Positions 1 to 5,477 of a stretch of DNA of 5,477 nt are shown here, piece by piece. Both the position numbers and the translations under genes were made by a program. Below the pieces are notes generated by a model. That model was not told the origin of the DNA. It saw nothing but the letters and a program-made list of their open reading frames with translations, and did no database searches. Origin of the DNA: Pseudomonadota bacterium (GTDB lineage: Bacteria; Pseudomonadota; Gammaproteobacteria; Xanthomonadales; Xanthomonadaceae); NCBI GenBank assembly GCA_023393895.1, contig JAEXBT010000147.1, positions 1-5,477 of the forward strand, in the 5' to 3' direction. Position 1 is the first letter of the stretch, and every line of letters begins with the position of its first letter.

Positions 1-101
1 CGCACGTGCTCCATGTGCATGGACGCGCCAGCGATGCCCGGACCGTTCGCCAGCAAGGCAACGATCAGGAACAACCGCATCATGAGCGCGCGGAAAAGCA
101 T
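1..101 (-). CDS. N-terminus of a CopL-like copper-resistance protein (partial, runs off left edge)
   Basis: On the minus strand an ATG at 101 opens 33 codons that are still open at the window edge. The peptide begins MLFRALMMRLFLIVALL, followed by ANGPGIAGAS and MHMEHV. This is a signal peptide with a short basic n-region, a hydrophobic core at residues 10-18 and a small-residue cleavage region near 24-27, and then a Met/His-rich mature start. A leader with an LLxNG-type core followed by a Met/His-rich segment is what I know from CopL-family proteins, which sit ahead of copAB in Xanthomonads and act in periplasmic copper resistance. In-frame ATGs at 83 and 80 are alternative starts, and none has a clear Shine-Dalgarno. 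That a real exported protein starts here is fairly likely. The family name is inference from about 30 residues; another small exported metal-binding protein would look similar. It is transcribed away from the ars operon. Confidence 0.5.
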   Translation of the reverse strand, partial: MLFRALMMRLFLIVALLANGPGIAGASMHMEHV

Positions 102-159
102 GTGCTCAAGTATACGTCCCGAAGTAAACGCCGGATGAATACAGCGACAACGCCTGTTG
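102..159 (-). promoter_or_regulatory. Putative promoter region of the CopL-like gene
   Basis: Reading the minus strand, TATACT at 114-109 is a good -10 hexamer, but the sequence 17-18 bp upstream of it is a poor -35. A second pair, TTGTCG (150-145) and TTACTT (127-122), has a 17 bp spacer but a weak -10. With the first pair transcription would begin about at the ATG at 101, implying a leaderless message or use of the ATG at 83 or 80. No convincing operator is visible. Weak hexamer matching only. Confidence 0.2.
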
Positions 160-695
160 GCTTATCTCGGAACGCCCTGGGCGATTGTGTTCCAAGCGGT
201 CGTTCGGGTACCACCATGCGCATCCATCGGCCGAACACCTGCAGGGCATTGACCACGTTGAACGACTGCGACCCGCCGCAGACCTGCATGACGGCCAGCG
301 GCCGGCCCTGCGTAGGGTGCACGCTGCCGATTTCCAGCGGCAGTTGATCTGGTTCTTGAACACGGCGGTGAGTGTGCCACGCAGTTCCGGGCTGACCCAG
401 ACCTGCGCCTCGGATTATTGCGACAGTTCCCGGAGTTCCTGCACCTTGGAATGAGCCGCATCGACGGTGTCGAGCAGTGGCAGGTCCGGGTCGAAGACGC
501 GGACGTCGGCCCCAAGTGGCGCAGCGGGCGACCGGCTTCCACGGCGAGCTTCCGGCTGTAGGACTGGGGCCGGAGCGAGCCGTAGAGGATCAGGATTCGG
601 GGCGGGTGGCTGACATCCTCCACGCCAAGCGTTGCGGACGTTGGAACATCGACCGCCCCAGGAGCCAGGTTGGGAAGGTTGCTCTGCGAGAACGT
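160..695 (-). pseudogene. arsH: Decayed arsH (NADPH-dependent FMN flavoprotein, organoarsenical oxidase)
   Basis: Homology to ArsH is readable across three minus-strand frames. From 683 down it reads [14 protein letters not shown] and then [19 protein letters not shown], the ArsH FMN-binding GSLR..S.SR signature. At the GGGG run (510-513) the frame must change to continue with [14 protein letters not shown] and [10 protein letters not shown]. There it meets TAA (417-415), where a Trp is expected, and continues [23 protein letters not shown]. Near 341-342 about four bases of the usual Asp-Trp-Ile codons are missing. A third frame then carries [42 protein letters not shown]. Similarity fades near PRAF (about 165), so the C-terminal part is absent. 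No start codon lies between the in-frame TAG at 725-723 and the homologous region; an ACG at 695-693 may be a mutated ATG. An intact ArsH oxidises trivalent methylarsenicals. Several independent lesions make this a pseudogene rather than a sequencing error. It is divergent from arsR. Confidence 0.92.
634..651 (+). repeat. Short direct repeat, left copy
   Basis: GCGGACG (634-640) is followed directly by TTGGAACATCG (641-651). The same two blocks recur in the same orientation at 5392-5398 and 5404-5414, separated there by five extra bases. The longest uninterrupted shared word is 13 nt. This copy lies inside the 5' part of the arsH pseudogene. A 13-nt match is not far from chance in a window of this size; the adjacent second block makes it a little more notable. 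Confidence 0.3.
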
Positions 696-721
696 TGCTT
701 GATCTGACTTAATTCTAGTAT
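695..721 (+). promoter_or_regulatory. Putative arsRBC-gap-arsJ promoter
   Basis: Between the arsH remnant and arsR the sequence turns AT-rich. TTGCTT (695-700) and TAGTAT (716-721) form a possible -35/-10 pair with a short 15 bp spacer. TTGATC (699-704) with TTCTAG (721-726) is an alternative at 16 bp. With either choice the transcript would begin within a few bases of the arsR ATG or just inside it, giving almost no 5' leader. The region is the only sizeable non-coding gap upstream of the operon, so a promoter is expected here, but the exact hexamers are uncertain. Confidence 0.4.
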
Positions 722-728
722 TCTAGAA
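713..728 (+). promoter_or_regulatory. Likely ArsR operator, 6-4-6 inverted repeat
   Basis: TTCTAG (713-718), spacer TATT (719-722), CTAGAA (723-728) is a perfect 6 bp inverted repeat. The right half also lies in an 8 bp palindrome, TTCTAGAA (721-728). ArsR/SmtB repressors bind imperfect AT-rich palindromes that overlap the promoter of their own gene, and this element ends two bases before the arsR ATG and overlaps every plausible -10. It also lies just upstream of the former arsH start, so it could once have controlled both directions. Binding is inferred from position and symmetry. Confidence 0.6.
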
Positions 729-730
729 AC

Positions 731-1081
731 ATGGAACTGAATGATGCAACCGCCGCGTTGGCTGCGCTCGGGCAGCCCACCCGTCTGTCCGTTTTTCGCC
801 TGCTCGTTGAAGCAGGACCCGAAGGAAGTACCCCCAGCCAGATCGCGGACGTCCTGTCGCTGCCCGGGGCGACGCTGTCCTTCCACCTCAAGGAACTTAC
901 GTCGGCCGGGCTTATCGAAGGCGAGGCGCAGGGTCGGAACATCATCTATCGCGCTGATTTCGAAGCAATGAATGGCCTCATCGAGTTCCTGACCCGCAAC
1001 TGCTGTGGTGGTGACGAGAGTCGGTGTCTGCCTGGCTCCCGAGCGTCCCGCAAGGGAACCCGCAAGACACGCGAGGCCTGA
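731..1081 (+). CDS. arsR: ArsR-family arsenite-responsive repressor
   Basis: This 116-residue protein has the usual size of the ArsR/SmtB winged-helix repressors. Residues 5-30 form the N-terminal helices (ATAALAALGQPTRLSVFRLL). Residues 35-62 hold the helix-turn-helix, with the family-typical ATLSFHLKEL in the recognition helix, and the beta-wing follows at about 62-74 (EGEAQGRNIIYR). The classical ELCVCDL arsenite motif of the R773 type is absent. Instead C91, C92 and C99 lie in a C-terminal NCCGGDESRC, like the Cys-Cys...Cys site of Acidithiobacillus ferrooxidans ArsR (C95, C96, C102). The protein should bind its promoter and release it when As(III) or Sb(III) binds. The ATG at 731 is the only possible start, because an in-frame TAG lies at 716-718. 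No Shine-Dalgarno precedes it, so the message may be leaderless. arsB follows after 3 nt. Confidence 0.96.
   Translation: MELNDATAALAALGQPTRLSVFRLLVEAGPEGSTPSQIADVLSLPGATLSFHLKELTSAGLIEGEAQGRNIIYRADFEAMNGLIEFLTRNCCGGDESRCLPGSRASRKGTRKTREA
1073..1076 (+). promoter_or_regulatory. Ribosome binding site deciding the GTG start of arsB
   Basis: GAGG lies 8 nt before the GTG at 1085, inside the last codons of arsR. It supports GTG as the arsB start, as does the match of the first residues (MLLALLIF...) to the start of known ArsB proteins. Its place within arsR suggests translational coupling. Confidence 0.6.
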
Positions 1082-1084
1082 CAC

Positions 1085-2371
1085 GTGCTTCTCGCGCTCC
1101 TGATCTTCATCGCCACCATCGTCCTGGTCATCTGGCAGCCGAAGGGCCTTGGGGTCGGCTGGAGTGCCTCGTTCGGTGCGGCGCTCGCGCTGCTGACCGG
1201 CGTGGTCAGCGTGTCCGACATCCCCACGGTCTGGGGCTTTGTCTGGAACGCCACCTTCACCTTCGTGGCCGTGATCCTGATCAGCCTGGTGCTCGACGAG
1301 GCTGGCTTCTTCGAGTGGGCGGCGCTGCACGTGGCGCGCTGGGGTGGGGGCAGCGGACGCAGGCTGTTCGTATACCTCGTGCTGCTCGGGGCGGCCGTCG
1401 CTGCCCTGTTTGCCAACGACGGCGCGGCCCTGATCCTGACGCCGATCGTGATCGCGATGCTTCTCGCGCTGAAGTTCAGCCCCGCCGCCACCCTGGCCTT
1501 CGTGATGGGCGCGGGATTCATCGCAGACACCGCGAGCCTGCCGCTGATCGTCTCCAACCTGGTCAACATCGTTTCGGCGGACTACTTCGACATCGGGTTC
1601 GCCGAGTACGCCTCGGTGATGTTCCCGATCAACCTGGTGTCGGTGGGCGCGACGCTCGCCGTCCTGCTGTGGTTCTTCCGCCGTGACATTCCCGGCAACT
1701 ACGACGTGGTCCTGCTGAAGGATCCGCGCTCGGCGATCGTCGACCGCGCCACCTTCAATGCCGGCTGGGTGGTGCTGGCGCTGCTGCTGGTGGGCTTCTT
1801 CGTGCTCGAGCGGCTTGGCGTGCCGATCAGCGTCGTGGCCGGTGCCGGCGCGCTGGCGCTGCTTGGCGTGGCGGCCAAGGGGCATAGAATCTCGACCCGC
1901 AAGGTGGTGCGCGAAGCCCCTTGGCAGATCGTGGTGTTCTCGCTCGGCATGTACCTGGTGGTCTATGGCCTGCGCAATGAAGGCCTGACCGACGACCTGT
2001 CGCAGCTGCTGGACTGGTTCGCCGGACACGGCCTGTGGGCCGCGACCTTCGGCACGGGCCTGCTCACGGCGTTCCTGTCATCGGTCATGAACAACATGCC
2101 GACGGTGCTGGTCGGCGCGCTGTCCATCGATGCCAGCCAGGCCGAAGGGGCAGTGCGCGAAGCGATGGTCTACGCCAACGTCATCGGCAGCGACCTCGGC
2201 CCGAAGTTCACCCCGATCGGGAGCCTGGCCACGCTGCTGTGGCTGCACGTGCTGGCGCGCAAGGGCATCCGGATCACCTGGGGCTACTACTTCAAGGTGG
2301 GCGTCATCCTGACCTTGCCCGTGCTGTTTGCGACGCTGGCTGCGCTCGTGTTGCGGCTGAGCATTGCGTGA
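1085..2371 (+). CDS. arsB: ArsB arsenite/antimonite efflux transporter
   Basis: A 428-residue inner-membrane protein, almost the same length as E. coli ArsB (429) and clearly alignable with it from memory along its whole length. Landmarks include [12 protein letters not shown] (12-23), [19 protein letters not shown] (109-127), [20 protein letters not shown] (147-166), [20 protein letters not shown] (278-297), [18 protein letters not shown] (332-349) and [19 protein letters not shown] (372-390). The hydrophobic segments fit the twelve-helix topology of the family. ArsB exports arsenite or antimonite by exchange with protons, and with an ArsA ATPase it can be ATP-driven; no arsA is in this window. 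The protein has no cysteine at all: position 369, the only Cys of the R773 protein, is Ser, which is known to be compatible with function. It starts at GTG. A 50 nt gap with no terminator separates it from arsC. Confidence 0.97.
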   Translation: MLLALLIFIATIVLVIWQPKGLGVGWSASFGAALALLTGVVSVSDIPTVWGFVWNATFTFVAVILISLVLDEAGFFEWAALHVARWGGGSGRRLFVYLVLLGAAVAALFANDGAALILTPIVIAMLLALKFSPAATLAFVMGAGFIADTASLPLIVSNLVNIVSADYFDIGFAEYASVMFPINLVSVGATLAVLLWFFRRDIPGNYDVVLLKDPRSAIVDRATFNAGWVVLALLLVGFFVLERLGVPISVVAGAGALALLGVAAKGHRISTRKVVREAPWQIVVFSLGMYLVVYGLRNEGLTDDLSQLLDWFAGHGLWAATFGTGLLTAFLSSVMNNMPTVLVGALSIDASQAEGAVREAMVYANVIGSDLGPKFTPIGSLATLLWLHVLARKGIRITWGYYFKVGVILTLPVLFATLAALVLRLSIA

Positions 2372-2421
2372 TCGCATTGGCCTGAAGCGACAACCGAAAA
2401 TTCCTTCGTACAACTCCTGAG

Positions 2422-2922
2422 ATGACCGCCATGAAGGACCGATACAACGTCTTGTTCGTATGCACTGGGAATTCTGCGCGCAGCATCATCGCGGAGGTGG
2501 TGGCGAACCGCTTGGGTAGCGGCCGCCTGCATGCGTTCAGCGCGGGAAGCCACCCAGAGGGGCATGTGCATCCGGGAGCGCTCCATGCGCTGGAAACCGC
2601 TGGCCTCGCGACATCCGGGCTGCGCAGCAAGAGCTGGGAAGAATTCACGGCGGCGGATGCGCCAGAAATGGACCTGATCATCACCGTCTGCGACCGCGCC
2701 GCGGGCGAAGCCTGTCCGCACTGGCCCGGGCATCCAGTCACCGCACATTGGAGTGTCCCGGACCCTGCCGAAGTGCACGGGAGCCAAGAACAGGTCCAGC
2801 GAGCTTTCAGTCTTGCATTGCAGATGCTGCAGCAGCGGATCTCACTCTTGCTCTCCTTGCGCCCCGAAGCTTGGGATCGCCTTTCCATCGAATCCCACTC
2901 AAATCCGGAAGTGAACGCATGA
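2422..2922 (+). CDS. arsC: ArsC arsenate reductase, low-molecular-weight phosphatase fold
   Basis: This 166-residue protein has the LMW protein tyrosine phosphatase-type P-loop at residues 14-20 (CTGNSAR, catalytic C14 and R20), followed by S21. The usual general-acid Asp is D114 in VPDPAEV. Two further cysteines, C90 and C98 in [10 protein letters not shown], sit where the redox-relay pair C82/C89 lies in the pI258 enzyme, so the disulphide-cascade mechanism is plausible. The spacing is one residue longer here, and the electron donor (thioredoxin or a glutaredoxin system) cannot be read from sequence. It is cytosolic and reduces As(V) to As(III) for ArsB. It is unrelated to the glutaredoxin-dependent R773 ArsC. 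ATG 2422 and ATG 2431 (starting [11 protein letters not shown]) are both possible starts, neither with a strong Shine-Dalgarno. Its stop overlaps the gap start as ATGA. Confidence 0.94.
   Translation: MTAMKDRYNVLFVCTGNSARSIIAEVVANRLGSGRLHAFSAGSHPEGHVHPGALHALETAGLATSGLRSKSWEEFTAADAPEMDLIITVCDRAAGEACPHWPGHPVTAHWSVPDPAEVHGSQEQVQRAFSLALQMLQQRISLLLSLRPEAWDRLSIESHSNPEVNA
2907..2911 (+). promoter_or_regulatory. Ribosome binding site of gap, within the arsC end
   Basis: GGAAG ends 7 nt before the ATG at 2919, a good Shine-Dalgarno placed in the last codons of arsC. It fixes the gap start at 2919, where the protein begins [12 protein letters not shown]. Upstream in-frame codons read an unrelated shadow of arsC. 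Confidence 0.7.
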
Positions 2923-3926
2923 CCATCCGCGTCGGTATCAATGGTTTCGGCCGCATGGGCCGTCTCGCTCTGCGCGCAGCTTGGGGACAGACGGACATCG
3001 CGTTCGTCCACATCAACGACCCCGCGGGCGACCCGCTGACGTTGGCGCACCTGCTGAATTTCGATTCGGTCCACGGGCGCTGGGACCGCGAGATCGCGGC
3101 AGAGGGCGACGCGCTGGTCATCGACGGCACGCGAATCCCGATCACGCGCAACAAGGAGCTCGCGGCCACCGACTGGTCCGGCTGCGACGTCGTGATCGAG
3201 GCCTCCGGCAAGTTCCGAAAGCCCGATGTGTTGCAGCCCTATCTGGACCAGGGCGTGAAGCGCGTGGTGGTGACCGCCCCAATCAAGGCGGCAGGAACAC
3301 TGGATGTCGTCATGGGAGTCAACCACGCGCGATTCGATCCGGCCAGCCACCGGATCGTGTCAGCGGCCTCTTGCACCACCAACTGCTTCGCCCCGGTGGT
3401 GAAGGTGATCCACGAGGGCTTGGGCATTCGCCATGGCAGCCTGACCACGATCCACAGCCTGACCAATACCCAGACGATCGTGGATGCGCCGCACAAGGAC
3501 CTGCGCCGTGCCCGCTCCTGCGGGAGCAGCCTGATCCCGACCTCGACCGGTTCTGCCACGGCCATCGCCGAGATCTTCCCCGAGTTGCGCGGCCGCCTTG
3601 ACGGGCATGCCGTCCGGGTTGCGCTGACCAATGCCTCACTGACCGACTGCGTGTTCGAGGTCGAGCGGCCGACCACGGTCGAGGAGGTCAACGGCATGCT
3701 GCGCGCGGCCGCGGAGGGCGAGCTGTCCGGGATCCTCGGCTTTGAGACCCGCCCGCTGGTCTCGATCGATTACCAGACCGATCCGCGCTCGGGCATCGTG
3801 GATGCGCTGTCGACGCTGGTGATCAACGGCACACAGGTCAAAATCTACGCCTGGTATGACAACGAGTGGGGCTATGTGAACCGAACCGTCGAACTCGTGC
3901 GGCTGGTCGGCGGCGCGGACCGCTAG
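2919..3926 (+). CDS. gap: Glyceraldehyde-3-phosphate dehydrogenase of the ArsJ arsenate pathway
   Basis: A complete 335-residue type I GAPDH. The Rossmann dinucleotide-binding motif is at residues 6-15 ([10 protein letters not shown]), with the ND pair at 33-34. The active-site segment SAASCTTNC (148-156) carries catalytic C152, and the partner His is H179 in [18 protein letters not shown] (192-199), PTSTGSA (207-213) and [10 protein letters not shown] (313-322) are the usual C-terminal landmarks. In ars operons GAPDH accepts arsenate in place of phosphate and makes unstable 1-arseno-3-phosphoglycerate, the ArsJ substrate; the assignment to this role comes from the immediate arsJ neighbour. 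The ATGA overlap with arsC and the 4 nt gap to arsJ suggest coupled translation. The position matching Leu in the common DLPHKDL motif is Ala (A190), so coenzyme preference should not be assumed. A purely glycolytic role is less likely given the context. Confidence 0.95.
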   Translation: MTIRVGINGFGRMGRLALRAAWGQTDIAFVHINDPAGDPLTLAHLLNFDSVHGRWDREIAAEGDALVIDGTRIPITRNKELAATDWSGCDVVIEASGKFRKPDVLQPYLDQGVKRVVVTAPIKAAGTLDVVMGVNHARFDPASHRIVSAASCTTNCFAPVVKVIHEGLGIRHGSLTTIHSLTNTQTIVDAPHKDLRRARSCGSSLIPTSTGSATAIAEIFPELRGRLDGHAVRVALTNASLTDCVFEVERPTTVEEVNGMLRAAAEGELSGILGFETRPLVSIDYQTDPRSGIVDALSTLVINGTQVKIYAWYDNEWGYVNRTVELVRLVGGADR

Positions 3927-3930
3927 GGCC

Positions 3931-5157
3931 ATGCCGGCACGGCTGACCCCGGAGGTGCGCCAGTACCTGCTGATCACCGGCAACTACTGGGCGTTCACCC
4001 TCACCGATGGCGCGCTGCGCATGCTGGTGGTGCTGCAGTTCCACCAGCTTGGCTACAGCCCGCTGCAGATCGCGATGCTGTTCCTGTTCTACGAGGTCTT
4101 TGGCGTCGTGACCAACCTAGTGGGCGGATGGCTGGGCGCCCGCATCGGTCTGAACCGAACGATGAATATCGGGCTGGCGCTGCAGGTGGTCGCGCTGGCG
4201 ATGCTGTTGGTCCCGACCACCTGGCTCGTGGTCCCTTGGGTGATGGCAGCGCAGGCCTTGTCGGGCGTGGCCAAGGATCTCAACAAGATGAGCGCGAAGA
4301 GCAGCGTCAAACTGCTGATCCCGGCTGACCAGCAAGGAGCGCTCTACCGCTGGGTCGCGGCGCTGACCGGCTCCAAGAACGCGCTCAAGGGCGTCGGGTT
4401 CTTCATGGGCGGGGCGCTGCTGACGGCCATCGGCTTCCGGCCGGCGATCCTGCTCATGGCGGTAGGCCTGGCCCTGGTCTGGCTCCTGAGCCTGGCGACC
4501 CTGAAACGCGATCTCGGCAAAGCCAGCGGCAAGCCGAAGTTCCGCGACATCTTTTCCAAGAGTCGGGCGATCAACCAGTTGTCAGGCGCACGCATGTTCC
4601 TGTTCGGCGCCCGTGACGTGTGGTTCGTCGTCGCGTTGCCGGTATTTTTAGCCGAAGTGTTGGGCTGGGACTTCTGGCAGGTGGGCGGCTTCCTGGCAGC
4701 ATGGGTGATCGCCTACGGATTCGTGCAGGGCTCGGCGCCTTACTTCACCGGACGTCGTAGAGGCGCCGTCCCCGACGGTCGCGCGGCGTGCGGCTGGGCG
4801 GCCGCCCTCGCCGTTGTCCCAGCGGCGATGGCCATGCTGCTCTTCCTCGGCATCGCGCCGCAGCGGGTGTTGCTAGTGGGTTTGAGTGTCTTCGGGGGCC
4901 TCTTCGCAATCAACTCGTCACTGCACAGCTATCTCATTGTTAGCTATGCCGATGCGGATGGGGTGTCATTGGACGTCGGCTTCTATTACATGGCCAATGC
5001 ACTGGGCCGGTTGCTGGGCACCGTCCTTTCGGGTTGGGTTTACCAAACCGCAGGAATAGAGGCCTGTCTCGCCATATCCGCGGTGCTGGTCACACTAGCC
5101 ACCATTTCGTCGATCGGATTGCCGCGGCGCCATGTCATTGGAGGGTCATCCCCGTAG
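3931..5157 (+). CDS. arsJ: ArsJ, major-facilitator exporter of 1-arseno-3-phosphoglycerate
   Basis: A 408-residue integral membrane protein with about 10-12 hydrophobic segments and the ArsJ hallmarks I recognise: GNYWAFTLTDGALRMLVVL (17-35), the cytoplasmic-loop signature SGVAKDLNKMSAKSSVKLL (111-129), LTGSKNALKGVGFF (145-158), and late INSSLHSYLIVSYADADGVS (327-346) plus FYYMANALGRLLGT (351-364). Known ArsJ exports the arsenylated triose made by GAPDH; outside the cell it hydrolyses back to arsenate, giving net As(V) efflux. The ATG at 3931 follows the gap stop by 4 nt with only a weak GGG upstream, so it probably depends on coupling. It is the last gene of the operon. From about 4860 onward the codons look somewhat less GC-rich than earlier, but the reading frame is intact to the TAG. 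Confidence 0.95.
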   Translation: MPARLTPEVRQYLLITGNYWAFTLTDGALRMLVVLQFHQLGYSPLQIAMLFLFYEVFGVVTNLVGGWLGARIGLNRTMNIGLALQVVALAMLLVPTTWLVVPWVMAAQALSGVAKDLNKMSAKSSVKLLIPADQQGALYRWVAALTGSKNALKGVGFFMGGALLTAIGFRPAILLMAVGLALVWLLSLATLKRDLGKASGKPKFRDIFSKSRAINQLSGARMFLFGARDVWFVVALPVFLAEVLGWDFWQVGGFLAAWVIAYGFVQGSAPYFTGRRRGAVPDGRAACGWAAALAVVPAAMAMLLFLGIAPQRVLLVGLSVFGGLFAINSSLHSYLIVSYADADGVSLDVGFYYMANALGRLLGTVLSGWVYQTAGIEACLAISAVLVTLATISSIGLPRRHVIGGSSP

Positions 5158-5209
5158 GGCCCATGGGTCGACTATTAGGCCGGTGGCGCAATGGACGGGG
5201 CCCTTGGTA

Positions 5210-5224
5210 GCTGTCGCAGACAGC
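5210..5224 (+). terminator. Short hairpin after arsJ, doubtful terminator
   Basis: GCTGTC (5210-5215), loop GCA, GACAGC (5219-5224) is a perfect 6 bp stem beginning 53 bases past the arsJ stop. No T-run follows (the next bases are CGAACC), so it does not qualify as a canonical intrinsic terminator. It could protect the 3' end or be chance. No better terminator is visible before the window ends. Confidence 0.2.
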
Positions 5225-5240
5225 CGAACCGCCGTTGCTC

Positions 5241-5354
5241 ACCGGCCCTGAGTCGAACGCGCGGTCGACAACTAAAGCCAGAATGGTCGACGCCCGGTTC
5301 TTGCCGGCAACCGACGTTGACACAACAGGGGCAGGCTAGGGGATTAGGGCCGGT
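5241..5354. repeat. Separated 9 bp inverted repeat in the downstream flank
   Basis: ACCGGCCCT at 5241-5249 is the exact reverse complement of AGGGCCGGT at 5346-5354, with 96 bases between. The interval contains the 10 bp palindrome TTGCCGGCAA. No transposase or integrase remnant is recognisable, so calling this the ends of a mobile element is not justified. The arms are short enough to arise by chance in GC-rich DNA. Confidence 0.25.
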
Positions 5355-5391
5355 TATCGGGGGTAGGGCGGATGGCTCCTTTCGACCCAAA

Positions 5392-5414
5392 GCGGACGTC
5401 TCGTTGGAACATCG
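5392..5414 (+). repeat. Short direct repeat, right copy
   Basis: GCGGACG (5392-5398), five bases TCTCG, then TTGGAACATCG (5404-5414) repeat the blocks at 634-651 in the same orientation. The uninterrupted 13-mer CGTTGGAACATCG is at 5402-5414. Together the two copies bracket the whole arsR-arsJ operon. Chance similarity is a real alternative. Confidence 0.3.
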
Positions 5415-5477
5415 CGCACCACTTCGTCCCACGGATCACTCAGGCAGCCAAGCCCGACCGCATGACCTCGTAGAGCG

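Larger units (their letters stand above)
5158..5477 (+). other. Downstream flank without a supported gene
   Basis: These 320 bases hold no open frame with recognisable protein features on either strand; the open frames present are short, low-quality and lack start signals. Visible items are a short hairpin (5210-5224), three GGTCGAC words (5166, 5263, 5285), a 10 bp palindrome TTGCCGGCAA (5301-5310), a 9 bp inverted repeat (5241-5249 with 5346-5354), and the right copy of a short direct repeat (5392-5414). The part around 5379-5400, TCCTTTCGACCCAAAGCGGA, reminds me of degenerate intergenic sequences common in proteobacterial genomes. That is memory-based and weak. Confidence 0.6.

Noticed and set aside
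160..695. Sequencing errors as the cause of the broken arsH
   Set aside because: A single indel could be an error, but loss of the start, a stop, two frame changes and a missing C-terminus together are hard to explain that way.
6..707. Plus-strand open frames over the arsH remnant (6-347, 185-454, 477-707)
   Set aside because: They are antisense to a region with clear ArsH similarity on the minus strand, and their translations show no family features.
590..2029. Long minus-strand open frame (479 codons) opposite arsR and arsB
   Set aside because: It is antisense to two well-identified genes. Its translation is rich in Arg, Gln, His, Asp and Glu without domain structure, as expected for the reverse frame of GC-rich coding DNA.
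2372..2421. Internal terminator or second promoter between arsB and arsC
   Set aside because: The 50 nt gap has no stem-loop with a T-run and no convincing -35/-10 pair.
2748..2918. Upstream extension of the gap reading frame
   Set aside because: The extra residues are an out-of-frame reading of arsC. The GAPDH fold begins at [12 protein letters not shown] from ATG 2919, which has its own Shine-Dalgarno.
2304..3350. Minus-strand open frame of 348 codons opposite arsC and gap
   Set aside because: It is a shadow of two confident genes, with no recognisable motifs and no start signal.
5241..5354. The 9 bp inverted repeat as the ends of a miniature transposable element
   Set aside because: The arms are short, no target-site duplication is visible next to them, and no transposase remnant is present.
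5135..5432. Minus-strand open frames in the downstream flank
   Set aside because: They are short, partly overlap the arsJ end, have no Shine-Dalgarno or recognisable domain, and are typical of GC-rich non-coding DNA.

Overview
The window is GC-rich (roughly two thirds G+C by eye) and reads as a heavy-metal resistance segment from a gammaproteobacterium. A Xanthomonadaceae-type host (Lysobacter, Luteimonas or Stenotrophomonas relatives) is my best guess. It rests on the GC content and on a CopL-like protein start at the left edge, so it is inference only.

Layout: (1) Positions 1-101, minus strand: the first 33 codons of a small exported protein that looks like the CopL copper-resistance family and runs off the left edge. 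(2) About 160-695, minus strand: a decayed arsH (organoarsenical oxidase) whose remains are spread over three reading frames. It has no usable start codon, two frame-changing deletions, an in-frame stop and no C-terminal part. (3) About 695-730: a short divergent promoter region with a 6-4-6 inverted repeat (TTCTAG-TATT-CTAGAA), the likely ArsR operator, ending two bases before the arsR start codon. (4) 731-5157, plus strand: a compact operon arsR - arsB - arsC - gap (glyceraldehyde-3-phosphate dehydrogenase) - arsJ. Spacings are 3 nt, 50 nt, an ATGA overlap, and 4 nt. (5) 5158-5477: 320 nt with no gene I can support, only short inverted and direct repeats.

How the genes work together: ArsR is a repressor with a C-terminal Cys-Cys...Cys arsenite site. 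Arsenate entering through phosphate transporters has two fates in this operon. ArsC can reduce it to arsenite, which ArsB extrudes. Alternatively, GAPDH can add it to glyceraldehyde-3-phosphate to form 1-arseno-3-phosphoglycerate, which ArsJ exports and which then breaks down outside the cell. The divergent arsH, which would have oxidised trivalent methylarsenicals, is dead, so the locus handles inorganic arsenic only. Both arsenate routes are described systems. I see no wholly new system here. The points most worth a second look are the joining of both routes with arsC-gap overlap, the multiply broken arsH, and the operator placed against a start codon that lacks a Shine-Dalgarno sequence.
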